A stretch of DNA of 64,000 nt from NCBI RefSeq assembly GCF_013032005.1, contig NZ_WQBE01000003.1, positions 1-64,000 on the forward strand, given 5' to 3'. The notes under the pieces were generated by a model. It was not told the DNA's origin. It saw nothing but the letters and a program-made list of their open reading frames with translations, and did not search any database. Source of the DNA: Ruegeria atlantica (GTDB lineage Bacteria > Pseudomonadota > Alphaproteobacteria > Rhodobacterales > Rhodobacteraceae). Below, in pieces: positions 44,799 through 53,024 of the stretch (positions within the stretch are counted from its first letter, which is position 1; every line of letters begins with the position of its first letter). The translations under genes and the position numbers were made by a program.

Positions 44799-45196
44799 AA
44801 AAATTGCTTGCCCCCCGACGAAATTCCTTCATGCGCTTTGTGTTGGTCGGAATATTGAACACCGCGTTCGGCTATATACTTTTTGCCATCCTCAGCCTGT
44901 CCGGCCTGCCGCCGCAGATCGCGCTGGTAATCTCATTTTCTGTTGGGGTTCTATGGAACTTCATTACCCATGCTCGGCTTGTATTCGACTCTAAGGGCCT
45001 GAATCGATTGCCTCACTATATTCTGTCCTATGTGATGGTTTACGCTTTCAATGCATTTTCGTTGGAAGGCCTGTTGTCACTTGGTTTGCAGCCGATCATA
45101 GCGCAGGGGCTGATTGTGTTGCCTGCGGCCGTTCTGGCATTCATAGCCATTTCTCGAGCGCTGACAGATCGCTTTCCTTGGCAACAGAAAGCCTGA
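44795..45196 (+). CDS. GtrA-family membrane protein
   Basis: A 133-residue protein of four hydrophobic segments. FMRFVLVGILNTAFGYILFA at its start is the GtrA (PF04138) signature, and NFITHARLVFDSKG is the conserved loop. GtrA proteins are thought to flip polyprenyl-phosphate sugars and usually work with a GtrB (GT2) enzyme, which is encoded at 45911 on the other strand. It is the last gene of the CDP-sugar operon, starting at a GTG that overlaps the reductase stop. This suggests the branched sugar is loaded on a lipid carrier and used in the periplasm, which is inference. Confidence 0.85.
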   Translation: MKKLLAPRRNSFMRFVLVGILNTAFGYILFAILSLSGLPPQIALVISFSVGVLWNFITHARLVFDSKGLNRLPHYILSYVMVYAFNAFSLEGLLSLGLQPIIAQGLIVLPAAVLAFIAISRALTDRFPWQQKA

Positions 45197-45910
45197 CAAA
45201 TCCGCCCTGCGCCAGAGTTCCCAGCCTATAGCGAACGCTCCTTGTGAGCGCACCTAGGCCTAGTTGGCATCCCTCAGATAGATAAACTTCACGTCCGGCG
45301 AAGGTTTCGATCACAGCCGCGTTCTGCTTAGCCACAAATCTCGCAGGAAAATCGGTTTATCCAATGATCAATGAAACAAAGGATAGACCCTATGTTGTGT
45401 TGTGCGGACACAAGTACCAGCGCACTTCCAATATCTTCGGCCTGCGCCATCCACCTTATGTCGCAAGAATAATTGACATAATTCTCGTATTTCGAGACCC
45501 TACGCCAGCGGGCGAAACTGACAACTGAAATTGCGCCCAAAAACAGAAAAACATTACCAATGTTAGACTTTGTCAAACCGTTGCACCAGAGCAATGTCCC
45601 GCAGCGTCAACCCCGAGCCTGTTCGGAGCAAGCACCACAGGCCAGCTGGAACCATGAAAACCGTCGCGGAATACGCTATCAAGAATGCGCCGACAGCCAG
45701 AATCCAAAAAAGAGGTTGCCGTAAGCAAGACAATCAAATCGGCACGTTCCAGACTGACGGAACGCTGCAGAATGTCATGGGTCAGACAAACCGATGCCGT
45801 AGTCATAGCGGTATAACAGATACGCATCTTGGCTAGCGTGGTATTCGTAATCGCAGGCCCGCAACTCAAAGCGCGGCCCCAGCTCAGAAGACCAACCCGG
45901 AATGGACCCC
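45197..45910 (-). pseudogene. Probable decayed membrane-protein gene
   Basis: No intact frame spans the 700 bp after the GtrB-like gene on the minus strand, but coding-like fragments lie in successive frames. Examples are EYHASQDAYLLYRYDYGIGL (around 45783-45885), QPLFWILAVGAFLIAYSATV (a strong membrane helix around 45640-45720, ending near 45570) and a charged segment around 45141-45335. Together they look like a membrane protein, perhaps the third (glucosyltransferase) gene of a gtr set, broken by frameshifts and stops. The evidence is compositional only, and chance is possible. Confidence 0.35.
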
Positions 45911-46894
45911 TTATGCTCGATCTACATCATTGAGCATTGCTGGGTCCCTGGCAGGGCCTTCGATGTTGATACGTTCCTGTTCGGTAACAATAGGACCACC
46001 TCGGACCTGGTTGTGTATTGAAGTGATGTATTCTCCCAGCATACCGATAAACAGCATCTGTACACCCGAAAGAAAAAACAACGCCACGATAATAGTCGTG
46101 GTTCCGCGCGGTGCTTGATCCGGGTCGACGAAATAAAGCAGCGTAGAAATGATCGAGAACAGGATACAACTGATCGCGATCACCAGCCCGCTGAGCGTAC
46201 AGAACCGCATTGGTGCCCGTGTAAATGAGAAGATCGCATTCAGCGCCTGATCGGTCAGTGCCATCAGGCTGTGTTTGGACATTCCTCTTTTCCGAGCCTT
46301 CCAAACGTATGGAAGGATAATCCTGCGGAAGCCGCAGCTTGCAATGATACCACGGATATAAGGGTAGTGATCGTTATGAGACAGCACGGCCTTCAAAACC
46401 TTGCGATCGATCAACTGAAACTCTCCTACCGAAGGTTCCAACCATACATCTGATAACCTATTGACAACAGAATAAAAAATTCCACGCGCGCTGCGCATGA
46501 GGAACCCTTCTTCTCGGGTACTGCGCGCGCCGGCCACCACGTCATAGCCACTTTCCCAAAGCTCGACAAATTCGGGGATCATTTCGGGCGGATCCTGTAG
46601 ATCGACCGGCAGCATGACAACGATACCGTCGCCGCTGGCGTAACGCAGACCGTTGAACGTTGACCTAAACACCCCGAAATTGCGGGCATTCACAACGACC
46701 TTCACATCTTGATCTTTTTCGGCAATTTCCCGCAAAATTTCCACGGTTCGGTCACTTGAAGCATTGTCGATGAAAATGTGCTCTCGCTTGTAGCCAGGCA
46801 AATCCTTATCGAAAATCGCTTTAACGGTTTTGTAGCAATCCGCCACATTGCTTTCTTCATTAAAGCACGGTGAGATAATAGAAATGGTTTTCAT
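45911..46894 (-). CDS. GtrB/DPM-like family 2 glycosyltransferase with two C-terminal membrane helices
   Basis: A 327-residue protein. SIISPCFNEESNVADCYKTV opens the GT2 domain. FIDNASSDRTVE, VVMLPVDLQDPPEMIPEFVE (DxD/LQDPPE) and ARKRGMSKHSLM are classic polyprenyl-phosphate glucosyl/mannosyltransferase motifs. Two helices at residues about 220-290 anchor it. These enzymes move a sugar from UDP or GDP to undecaprenyl phosphate for GtrA-type flipping, so it pairs functionally with the protein at 44795. The ATG at 46894 is preferred over a start ten codons earlier (46924). The C-terminus continues past the helices with a short tail. Confidence 0.85.
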   Translation of the reverse strand: MKTISIISPCFNEESNVADCYKTVKAIFDKDLPGYKREHIFIDNASSDRTVEILREIAEKDQDVKVVVNARNFGVFRSTFNGLRYASGDGIVVMLPVDLQDPPEMIPEFVELWESGYDVVAGARSTREEGFLMRSARGIFYSVVNRLSDVWLEPSVGEFQLIDRKVLKAVLSHNDHYPYIRGIIASCGFRRIILPYVWKARKRGMSKHSLMALTDQALNAIFSFTRAPMRFCTLSGLVIAISCILFSIISTLLYFVDPDQAPRGTTTIIVALFFLSGVQMLFIGMLGEYITSIHNQVRGGPIVTEQERINIEGPARDPAMLNDVDRA

Positions 46895-47593
46895 ATCATA
46901 TCTTTGCTTGACAACTACAAACACCGGTTACCGACCGCCGGTTCGGTCACAATTATATCATCGTGCGCCCTTGCAGATTCGCGCAACAGGCAATCAGCGA
47001 AAATGTTTTAGAATGCAGTGTGTTTAGCGCCACAGCCCTAATTCCAACTCCTGGACCCAAGAAGGGGTAGATCCGGAAATCACGCATCCCTTTTCTTGGC
47101 CCAATTAGATGCTCGACTGTGAACTACGCTGGCACACACGCAAGGTTCAGGCCTGGCGCATCCCGAACACGACAGAGACCGACTTCTTCGTCGATGTGAT
47201 GAAAGAAGCAATCCACCACTTCGGCCCTCCTGAGATCATGAACACCGATCAGGGCAGCCAGCCCCCCAAGTCGTGGTCCACCGGCTGAGAAAAGACGATA
47301 CGCAACCCGATCAGCAGGCGCAGTTAGTGGTTTAAACTTGGCGTCGACCTGACCAATAATTGTAGAGCAACTCGACTAGCCCAGGCCATAGCAGATCACC
47401 TTGCTTTGGGACGCGGTCACGGTACTTCGTGGGTCCGGCCGAAGTTGCTGGGTTTTCAATAGAATATTATGTATCTCTGTTGATCAATGTCGCCAATGCT
47501 GGCGCTTTATAACGTGATATCAGAAGCTTGTATGCTGTTCAGAGCAGACCTATTGATCTATTATGATCGGGACTCATTGGAGTTTGACCTCAT
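46895..47593. other. Intergenic region with a transposase remnant
   Basis: About 700 bp containing an IS3-type transposase fragment (47112-47288) and otherwise no gene. An imperfect hairpin with CCAAGAA and TTCTTGG arms occurs near 47057-47099. The ~300 bp right of the fragment carries no recognised coding frame and may include the promoter of the PepSY gene at 47594. Confidence 0.5.
47112..47288 (+). mobile_element. IS3-family transposase (OrfB) remnant
   Basis: An open frame encodes RKVQAWRIPNTTETDFFVDV followed by EAIHHFGPPEIMNTDQGSQ. It corresponds to the conserved integrase (rve) region of IS3 OrfB, where the N(T/S)DQGSQF motif contains the second catalytic Asp. After GSQ the frame degenerates to PPKSWSTG and stops. 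Neither the upstream DDE start nor the C-terminal part is present, and no clear terminal repeats were found. It is a decayed fragment of an insertion. Confidence 0.7.
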
Positions 47594-49099
47594 ATGGCTC
47601 GTAAAATTCGTAACCGATTATTCAGGCTTCACACTTGGATTGGATTATATCTTTCCGCCTTTTTCACCTTCATGTTTCTGACAGGCACATTGCTTGTGGC
47701 CGGGTTGGAGATTGAATCCATAGGTCGGCCCGCGATCTGGACGACCCTAGAAGAAGACAAGCGCACAGCAAGTTTTGGCCAAATCTATGACGGGATCAAA
47801 TCCGCCCATCCTGAAGGCGATGTTTTCGTGATCCTCAAGCAGCCAACCTCGTGGTTCGTGGACCGCACATACGGGCGCACAGGGTGGGGTGAGAACATCA
47901 ATTACTGGACAAATCCCACTACGGGCACCGTCATTCATGAGACAAGGGACATAGGGTTCAACACCATTCTTGGTGGGCTTCACGATACGTTTCTGATCGA
48001 TAAAAGAATTGTGTTCATTCTCATTAGTGCGATGTCCATCCCATTACTTTTCCAGATGGTCAGCGGGCTGATCACCTACCGGCGTTTCTGGAAAGGATTT
48101 TTCAGATGGCCCAGCAGCTCGGGCGGCTTCAGATCATGGGCAGGCGGCGCCCATCGGCTAGCAGCTCTTTGGGCGGCACCGCTGGTCTTTTTGATTGCTA
48201 TAACAAGCTTCTTTTTTCTGCTGGGTGGACTTGGGATTGAGGGGGGAAAACTAAAGTTCCAACCCCCTGCACCGCGTGAAGCCGCGCTGCCGGACGGGTT
48301 TGACGGGTCCGTCATCGATGCAGCCGAAGCACACGCTCGGGCTGCGCTTCCAGGCTTTCAACCGGTCAACCTGGCAATCCCCGGTGGAAAGGCTGGCAGT
48401 CTGCGTTTCTTTGGGCTGCATCAGGATTTTTCGTATCTACGCGGAGAGATCACCGTAGCTGTTGATCCCCTCACATTAGAGGTTCTCAACATCTACACAC
48501 CAGCTGACTTCAGGGGGCTTGCGCGCCTGAACCATTTGATGGAGCTGCTTCATTACGGAGTTTGGGGTGGAGCATATTCAATGGTGCTGTGGATTATTCT
48601 GGGGCTCGTGGCCACAGCTCTCGCTTTTACCGGCTCGCTTGTTTATGCTGCCCGTCTGGCACCGACTGTCTCAACCGGCAGTTCTAACCTGCGTTTCTGG
48701 CGTAGGATGGGGCCATTGCGTTGGGTATACCTGCTGGTGCTGCTGGCCACTCTTTTCGCCGTATCATGGCGCTTGCACTCGGATGCCTATATACCGTCCC
48801 GCGTGCATCCGGTTGATGCCAAAGGCGCTGTGGCACAGCTGGTCCTGCATGAACCGTTACGGCGCGGTACCCTGATCGAGATTGAATTGCGGATCGGCGC
48901 ACCGGATGTCAGTGCGGCTTTGGTCGAAGTTAACGGAACTGCAGCACAGTCGGTTAATCTGGTCCGAGACGGAGACAAGGCTTTGGGCCGTTTTAGATTT
49001 GAGCCCCTCGAGACAGAAAACGAGGTCATCGCCTACTTGAAGAAACCCGATGGTACGGAACAGAAAGTCACCTTCCGAATGGGCAGCCCTATCTGGTGA
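47594..49099 (+). CDS. PepSY-associated transmembrane protein
   Basis: A 501-residue protein. The first helix follows RNRLFRLHTWIGLYLSAFF, the standard PepSY_TM opening. Later come LHDTFLIDKRIVFILISAMS, GGAHRLAALWAAPLVFLIA and LLHYGVWGGAYSMVLWIILG, giving the usual four helices with periplasmic PepSY-like domains and histidine-containing helix starts. Family members are often iron- or copper-related ferric-reductase-like proteins or protease regulators. The C-terminal ~90 residues form a beta-rich soluble domain. It is not an obvious polysaccharide gene. It stands just after the IS3 remnant and ends two bp from the convergent Wzx gene, so it may be an inserted gene. Confidence 0.8.
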   Translation: MARKIRNRLFRLHTWIGLYLSAFFTFMFLTGTLLVAGLEIESIGRPAIWTTLEEDKRTASFGQIYDGIKSAHPEGDVFVILKQPTSWFVDRTYGRTGWGENINYWTNPTTGTVIHETRDIGFNTILGGLHDTFLIDKRIVFILISAMSIPLLFQMVSGLITYRRFWKGFFRWPSSSGGFRSWAGGAHRLAALWAAPLVFLIAITSFFFLLGGLGIEGGKLKFQPPAPREAALPDGFDGSVIDAAEAHARAALPGFQPVNLAIPGGKAGSLRFFGLHQDFSYLRGEITVAVDPLTLEVLNIYTPADFRGLARLNHLMELLHYGVWGGAYSMVLWIILGLVATALAFTGSLVYAARLAPTVSTGSSNLRFWRRMGPLRWVYLLVLLATLFAVSWRLHSDAYIPSRVHPVDAKGAVAQLVLHEPLRRGTLIEIELRIGAPDVSAALVEVNGTAAQSVNLVRDGDKALGRFRFEPLETENEVIAYLKKPDGTEQKVTFRMGSPIW

Positions 49100-49101
49100 T
49101 C

Positions 49102-50535
49102 TCAGACCCGAGCGGCCAAATCCTTCAGCACCGCAAACCGGTCACGCATCGTTACAAATGCAAGGCAGGTGTAGATCGCCACACCTGTCACGACACCCAC
49201 AATCAGACGCAAGATGTTTGCCTGATCCCCCAAAACCGCCTGACATCCCGCGACCCCCGCTGCCATGATCCCCGCCGAGACCAAAGGCAGGATATGCAGT
49301 GATGCCAATCTGGAAACAGGCTGGCCTGAGATCGCTGCCAGGTTGGCGAATTTGAACGGCCACATGATCAGAAAGACAGAGATAAAGGCGGCTGTTACGA
49401 CTGGCACGCCATACGGGGCAGCGACCGTGATCGCAATGGCCGCAAGCACCACCTCGATCCATGACAGCACGGCTAACCTGCCTGGTTGGCCTGATGCCAG
49501 GCAAAATGTCTGCTGTACCCTTTCAGTACAGAGATACATTCCGAAAACGGACATCAGACTTAGAACCGGGGCTGCGGGGCTCCATTTCTCACCAAACAAA
49601 AGCACCAGTACCGGCTCGGACAGAACCGCCAATCCGGCAAAGGCCGGAAAGGTCACAAACCCGGTCAGGCGCATGACGTCCAAAAGCATCTCAGACGCGC
49701 GCCCTCCGCCGCGCGTTACCGCCGCAAAAGCGGGCTGCGAGACCATGCGCAGTGGCGTGATGGTCAGAAATGAGGCCGTCTCCACGACCCGCCAGGCAAT
49801 CGCATAGTACCCGGCTGCAACCGGGCCCAGCATCGCGCCGATCAAAACCGCAGGTGACTGTACCGCCGCCAGTTCAGCCGCGCGCAGCCCGATGACCCGG
49901 TGACTGAAATGAAGAACCTGCCGCATCTGGTGACCCGACACGTGAAAGGTAGGTCTCCACGATACCGCACCCCAGGCCATCAGGATATTCGTGGCGGTCA
50001 TCGCCACCCGCTGACCAACCAGGCTCCAGACTCCGTATCCCGCAAGGGCCATACCGATGCCGATAACCCCGCCAACTATTGCGCCAAGCACTGCGCGCAA
50101 GGCGAGAACCCGAAACCGCATTTCTCGCCGCAATAGCGCCACTGGCACCGCCGTGAGCGATATCATCAGCACCGTTGGCGACAAACCGATTAGCAATTGA
50201 CCCGCGATCGCTTCGTCATAAAAGGTCGATACTGGCCCCGCGCCCAGAACAATCAACGCGGTCAGGCAAGCGCCCAGAAGCCCCAAAAGCCAAAAGACCG
50301 AATTCAGCCGTTCAGGTGTCAGCGTGTCCTGAGTCAGCAAAATCTCGGATATGGTTTCGCGCACCAGAAACTCGGAAAACAAAACAAAGGCAGCAGCCAT
50401 TGCCAACAGGCCGAAGGCCTCGGCCCCAAGCAACCGCGCCAGAATGGCTATTATAATGAAATTGAATGCCTGTTCTGCCCAGACGCCGAAGGACATCCAA
50501 GCAACGCCGCTGGTGAAACGTCGCCCCCGCGACAT
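49102..50535 (-). CDS. Oligosaccharide flippase (WzxC-like, MOP superfamily)
   Basis: A 477-residue membrane protein with about 12-14 helices. It begins SRGRRFTSGVAWMSFGVWAE and IIAILARLLGAEAFGLLAM, the WzxC pattern. GPVAAGYYAIAWRVVETAS and VLVLLFGEKWSPAAPVL are family-wide motifs. It would flip a second lipid-linked repeat unit, as its sequence is unlike the Wzx at 11254. The ATG at 50535 has GGGAAGGG about five bases upstream, so the longer frame to 50580 is rejected. It is a single gene convergent with the PepSY gene. The 550-bp region upstream holds an unusual direct repeat. Confidence 0.8.
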   Translation of the reverse strand: MSRGRRFTSGVAWMSFGVWAEQAFNFIIIAILARLLGAEAFGLLAMAAAFVLFSEFLVRETISEILLTQDTLTPERLNSVFWLLGLLGACLTALIVLGAGPVSTFYDEAIAGQLLIGLSPTVLMISLTAVPVALLRREMRFRVLALRAVLGAIVGGVIGIGMALAGYGVWSLVGQRVAMTATNILMAWGAVSWRPTFHVSGHQMRQVLHFSHRVIGLRAAELAAVQSPAVLIGAMLGPVAAGYYAIAWRVVETASFLTITPLRMVSQPAFAAVTRGGGRASEMLLDVMRLTGFVTFPAFAGLAVLSEPVLVLLFGEKWSPAAPVLSLMSVFGMYLCTERVQQTFCLASGQPGRLAVLSWIEVVLAAIAITVAAPYGVPVVTAAFISVFLIMWPFKFANLAAISGQPVSRLASLHILPLVSAGIMAAGVAGCQAVLGDQANILRLIVGVVTGVAIYTCLAFVTMRDRFAVLKDLAARV

Positions 50536-50576
50536 CAAAACCCTTCCCACTGACTTATTGCCACGCGAAACCGCGG

Positions 50577-50612
50577 GCATTCTGAATCAAAGCGTAACGG
50601 TTTGGAAACACT
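50577..50612. repeat. First copy of an intergenic direct repeat
   Basis: GCATTCTGAATCAAAGCG (50577-50594), then TTTGGAAACACT (50601-50612). The same blocks recur in the same order at 50765-50820. It lies just upstream of the Wzx start on the minus strand. Confidence 0.6.
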
Positions 50613-50764
50613 GCTGTCGAGATCACCCGTCGCTTCTTGGTGCTGCGGCCAGCCTGCTTCCATTCTCAAAACCCCTCGGACAATAGTCGTGGACACTGGG
50701 CATATCCTGCCAACGTCTCAACATTCCGCCAAGGACGCATGTGTTGCATTGCATGAGTTTCCAA

Positions 50765-50820
50765 GCATTCTGAGATCAAAGCGCCGCATAGCTTTGCATA
50801 GGTTCCTATTTGGAAACACT
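50765..50820. repeat. Second copy of the intergenic direct repeat
   Basis: GCATTCTGAGATCAAAGCG (50765-50783, one extra base), a longer 25-bp spacer with an ATAGG-TT-CCTAT dyad, then TTTGGAAACACT (50809-50820). The spacer differs from the first copy (6 bp). Confidence 0.6.
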
Positions 50821-51130
50821 CCAGACATTATGCCCCTCATCAAAAATGACCGAATATCATGGTAAACTTACACCGAGGCCTAAGGGCTCATCGGGGTATA
50901 ATTGAAACCATCACTGGCTTTTTTACGTTACTGGGTAAGCGCATGCATAGGTGAATTCCGGCAACCAGACCCCGGAAAGACCGAAATTTGTCAAAATTAT
51001 TGTCTATATCCAGCCTGTCTGTGTTTGAATACAATAAGCAGCGATGGGAATTGAGCCCGTCGCGCTCTGAACGGCATGCATGCCAAGCGGGGCAGAATAT
51101 ATATTAAGTACGCAAAGGGATTTCATTTTC

Positions 51131-52048
51131 ATGAACAAGGTTGCCGAGCAGATCACCCCGGACAACATCCCAACCGGCACGCCGGACACTTCTGGCATGA
51201 GCCTGAGTGTGGTCATTCCTGCCTATAACGAAGAGAACGCCGTCCGTGGCACTGTCGAGGACGTGCGCACCCACCTTGAACCGCTGGGCATTCCGTACGA
51301 AATCATCGTGGTCGACGATGCCAGTCAGGACAACACCCGCGCCGAGGCCGAAGCCAGCGGTGCGACCGTCACCTTCAACGATGTCAATTCCGGATACGGT
51401 GCCAGCCTAAAACGGGGCGTGCGGATGGCACAGTATGAATATGTGGCCATCCTTGATGCTGACAGCACCTATCCGGCGCGTTACCTGCCGGGCATGCTGG
51501 CCATGTGCCGCGATCAGGACATGGTGGTGGGCGATCGGGGCGCCGCAATGAAGAACGTGCCGCTGCTGCGGCGGCCGGCCAAGAAGTTCCTGTTCGCCTT
51601 TGCCTCATTCCTGGCCGAGCGCAAGATTAACGACCTCAATTCCGGGCTGCGTGTGTTCCGCAAATCCGAGCTGATCCCGTTCCTGCCACTGCTGCCACAG
51701 AATTTCTCGTTCACCACCACGATCACGCTGTGCATGACCTCGAATGGCAAGCGGATGATCTATACGCCGATCGAGTACGGCAAACGGGTGGGCAAATCGA
51801 AAATCCGACCGATCGATTTTCTGAACTTCATCATCCTGATCCTGCGCATCAGCACGTTGTTTAACCCGCTGCGGGTGTTCATCCCGCTGGGTCTGGCGTT
51901 TTTCACTTTGGGCACGGTTAAGTTCATTATCGACATGTTCTACTGGAACCTCAGTGAAACGGCGGTGTTCTCATTCCTGGCGGCGATCATGATCTGGTCG
52001 TTGGGGTTGATTGCCGACATGATTTCGCGGCTGCATCTCAGACCTTGA
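51131..52048 (+). CDS. DPM-synthase-like family 2 glycosyltransferase with C-terminal helices
   Basis: A 305-residue protein. LSVVIPAYNEENAVRGTVED, VVDDASQDNTRAEAE, SGYGASLKRGVRMAQYEYVA, LDADSTYP and NDLNSGLRVFRKSELIPFL are the standard polyprenyl-phosphate glycosyltransferase motifs. YGKRVGKSKIRPIDF precedes two C-terminal membrane helices. It would load a sugar on undecaprenyl phosphate. The ATG at 51131 has AAGGGA about ten bases upstream. It is followed one base later by the LPG-synthase-TM-like gene and forms a tight set with that protein and the FAD protein at 53021. Confidence 0.85.
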   Translation: MNKVAEQITPDNIPTGTPDTSGMSLSVVIPAYNEENAVRGTVEDVRTHLEPLGIPYEIIVVDDASQDNTRAEAEASGATVTFNDVNSGYGASLKRGVRMAQYEYVAILDADSTYPARYLPGMLAMCRDQDMVVGDRGAAMKNVPLLRRPAKKFLFAFASFLAERKINDLNSGLRVFRKSELIPFLPLLPQNFSFTTTITLCMTSNGKRMIYTPIEYGKRVGKSKIRPIDFLNFIILILRISTLFNPLRVFIPLGLAFFTLGTVKFIIDMFYWNLSETAVFSFLAAIMIWSLGLIADMISRLHLRP

Positions 52049-52049
52049 T

Positions 52050-53024
52050 ATGAGCGGCAGCATGCTTTCCGATCCAACTCAACGGCGCTGGCTGATCCGG
52101 CTGGCCGGGTCGGCTTTGATGCTGGCGATCCTGTTCTGGATCCTTCCGGCCGAGGCCATCGTGGCGGCATTCAAGGCAATCCCGATCTGGGTGTTCCTGA
52201 GCGTACTGGTCCTGTTCCTGTTGGCCCATGTGGGTGCAGCGCTGAAATGGTGGCTGCTGCTGGGCCGCGGGCTTTCGCCCCTGCTGGCTGTCCGGGCGCA
52301 TTTTGCCGGTCTGGCTGCCAATCTGTGCCTGCCGGGCGCGATTGGGGGCGATACGGTGCGCGCCGGGATGGCACAAGCGGCGATGAAAGACGGGGCACGG
52401 GTCGTCGCAGGTGCAACCGTGGATCGGCTGATCGACATGGTGGCCTTGTTGACCTTGTCCTGCCTTGGGCTTGTCCTGACATGGGAACGGGCCGAGGGCG
52501 GACATATGATCTGGCCTGTGGCGCTGGTCCTGCTTGCGGCGCTGGCGGGTATGGTCGCATTGCCGCGCCTGCTGCCCCTGCCCTGGCGCTATGTCCCGTC
52601 TCTGCCTGGTAAGGGCTTTGCGCATCGTCTGGCCGATGCGCTGACCGGGTTGGGCCGCAAGCCCGGCACACTGGCGGCGGCCTTTATCGCGTCGGTTTTG
52701 ATCCAGTTGTTGCTGGTCATGCTGGCCTGGTGGCTGGCCATCGCAGCGGGTGTCAATGTGGCGGCTGGACCGTGGATATTTGCCTGGCCGCTGGCCAAGA
52801 TTATCGCAGTTCTGCCGGTGTCGTTGAACGGGCTGGGCCTGCGCGAGGCCACGCTGGCGGGCTTTCTGGCCCCCTTTGGTGCCAGCGCGCCTGCCGTCGT
52901 GGCAGCGGGACTGGTCTGGCAGGTTGTTCTGTTTACAGCGGGCGGGTTTGGCGCGCTGGTTCTGACAATGTCCGGGATGCGGTTTAGCGCTCCGGCGAAT
53001 TCCCAAAAGGAAGAGTGCAAGTGA
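52050..53024 (+). CDS. Flippase-like membrane protein (LPG_synthase_TM family, UPF0104)
   Basis: A 324-residue protein of about eight helices. It has LAANLCLPGAIGGDTVRAGM, matching N..LP..GGD..R, and VLPVSLNGLGLREATLAGF, matching P.S..GLG.RE, the two hallmarks of the MprF transmembrane domain family PF03706. The family includes proteins that move lipid-linked substrates and the AglD-like proteins of glycosylation. With a DPM-like GT2 on one side and a flavoprotein on the other, it may translocate or present a lipid-linked sugar. The stop overlaps the next start by four bases (GTGA). Confidence 0.8.
   Translation: MSGSMLSDPTQRRWLIRLAGSALMLAILFWILPAEAIVAAFKAIPIWVFLSVLVLFLLAHVGAALKWWLLLGRGLSPLLAVRAHFAGLAANLCLPGAIGGDTVRAGMAQAAMKDGARVVAGATVDRLIDMVALLTLSCLGLVLTWERAEGGHMIWPVALVLLAALAGMVALPRLLPLPWRYVPSLPGKGFAHRLADALTGLGRKPGTLAAAFIASVLIQLLLVMLAWWLAIAAGVNVAAGPWIFAWPLAKIIAVLPVSLNGLGLREATLAGFLAPFGASAPAVVAAGLVWQVVLFTAGGFGALVLTMSGMRFSAPANSQKEECK

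Larger units (their letters stand above)
50536..51130. other. Divergent intergenic region with duplicated motif
   Basis: About 595 bp between Wzx and the DPM-like GT2 gene, without a supportable gene. It contains two copies of an 18-19-bp element plus a 12-bp element at 50577-50612 and 50765-50820. Promoters for both divergent genes should lie here. AAGGGA precedes the GT2 start. Confidence 0.5.

Noticed and set aside
45236..45250. CGCTC-CTTGT-GAGCG hairpin after the GtrA gene
   Set aside because: Only a 5-bp stem and no T-run; too weak for a terminator call.
47057..47099. Imperfect hairpin CCAAGAA...TTCTTGG near the IS3 remnant
   Set aside because: Loop is long and arms have mismatches; might be an IS end, but no matching second copy was found.
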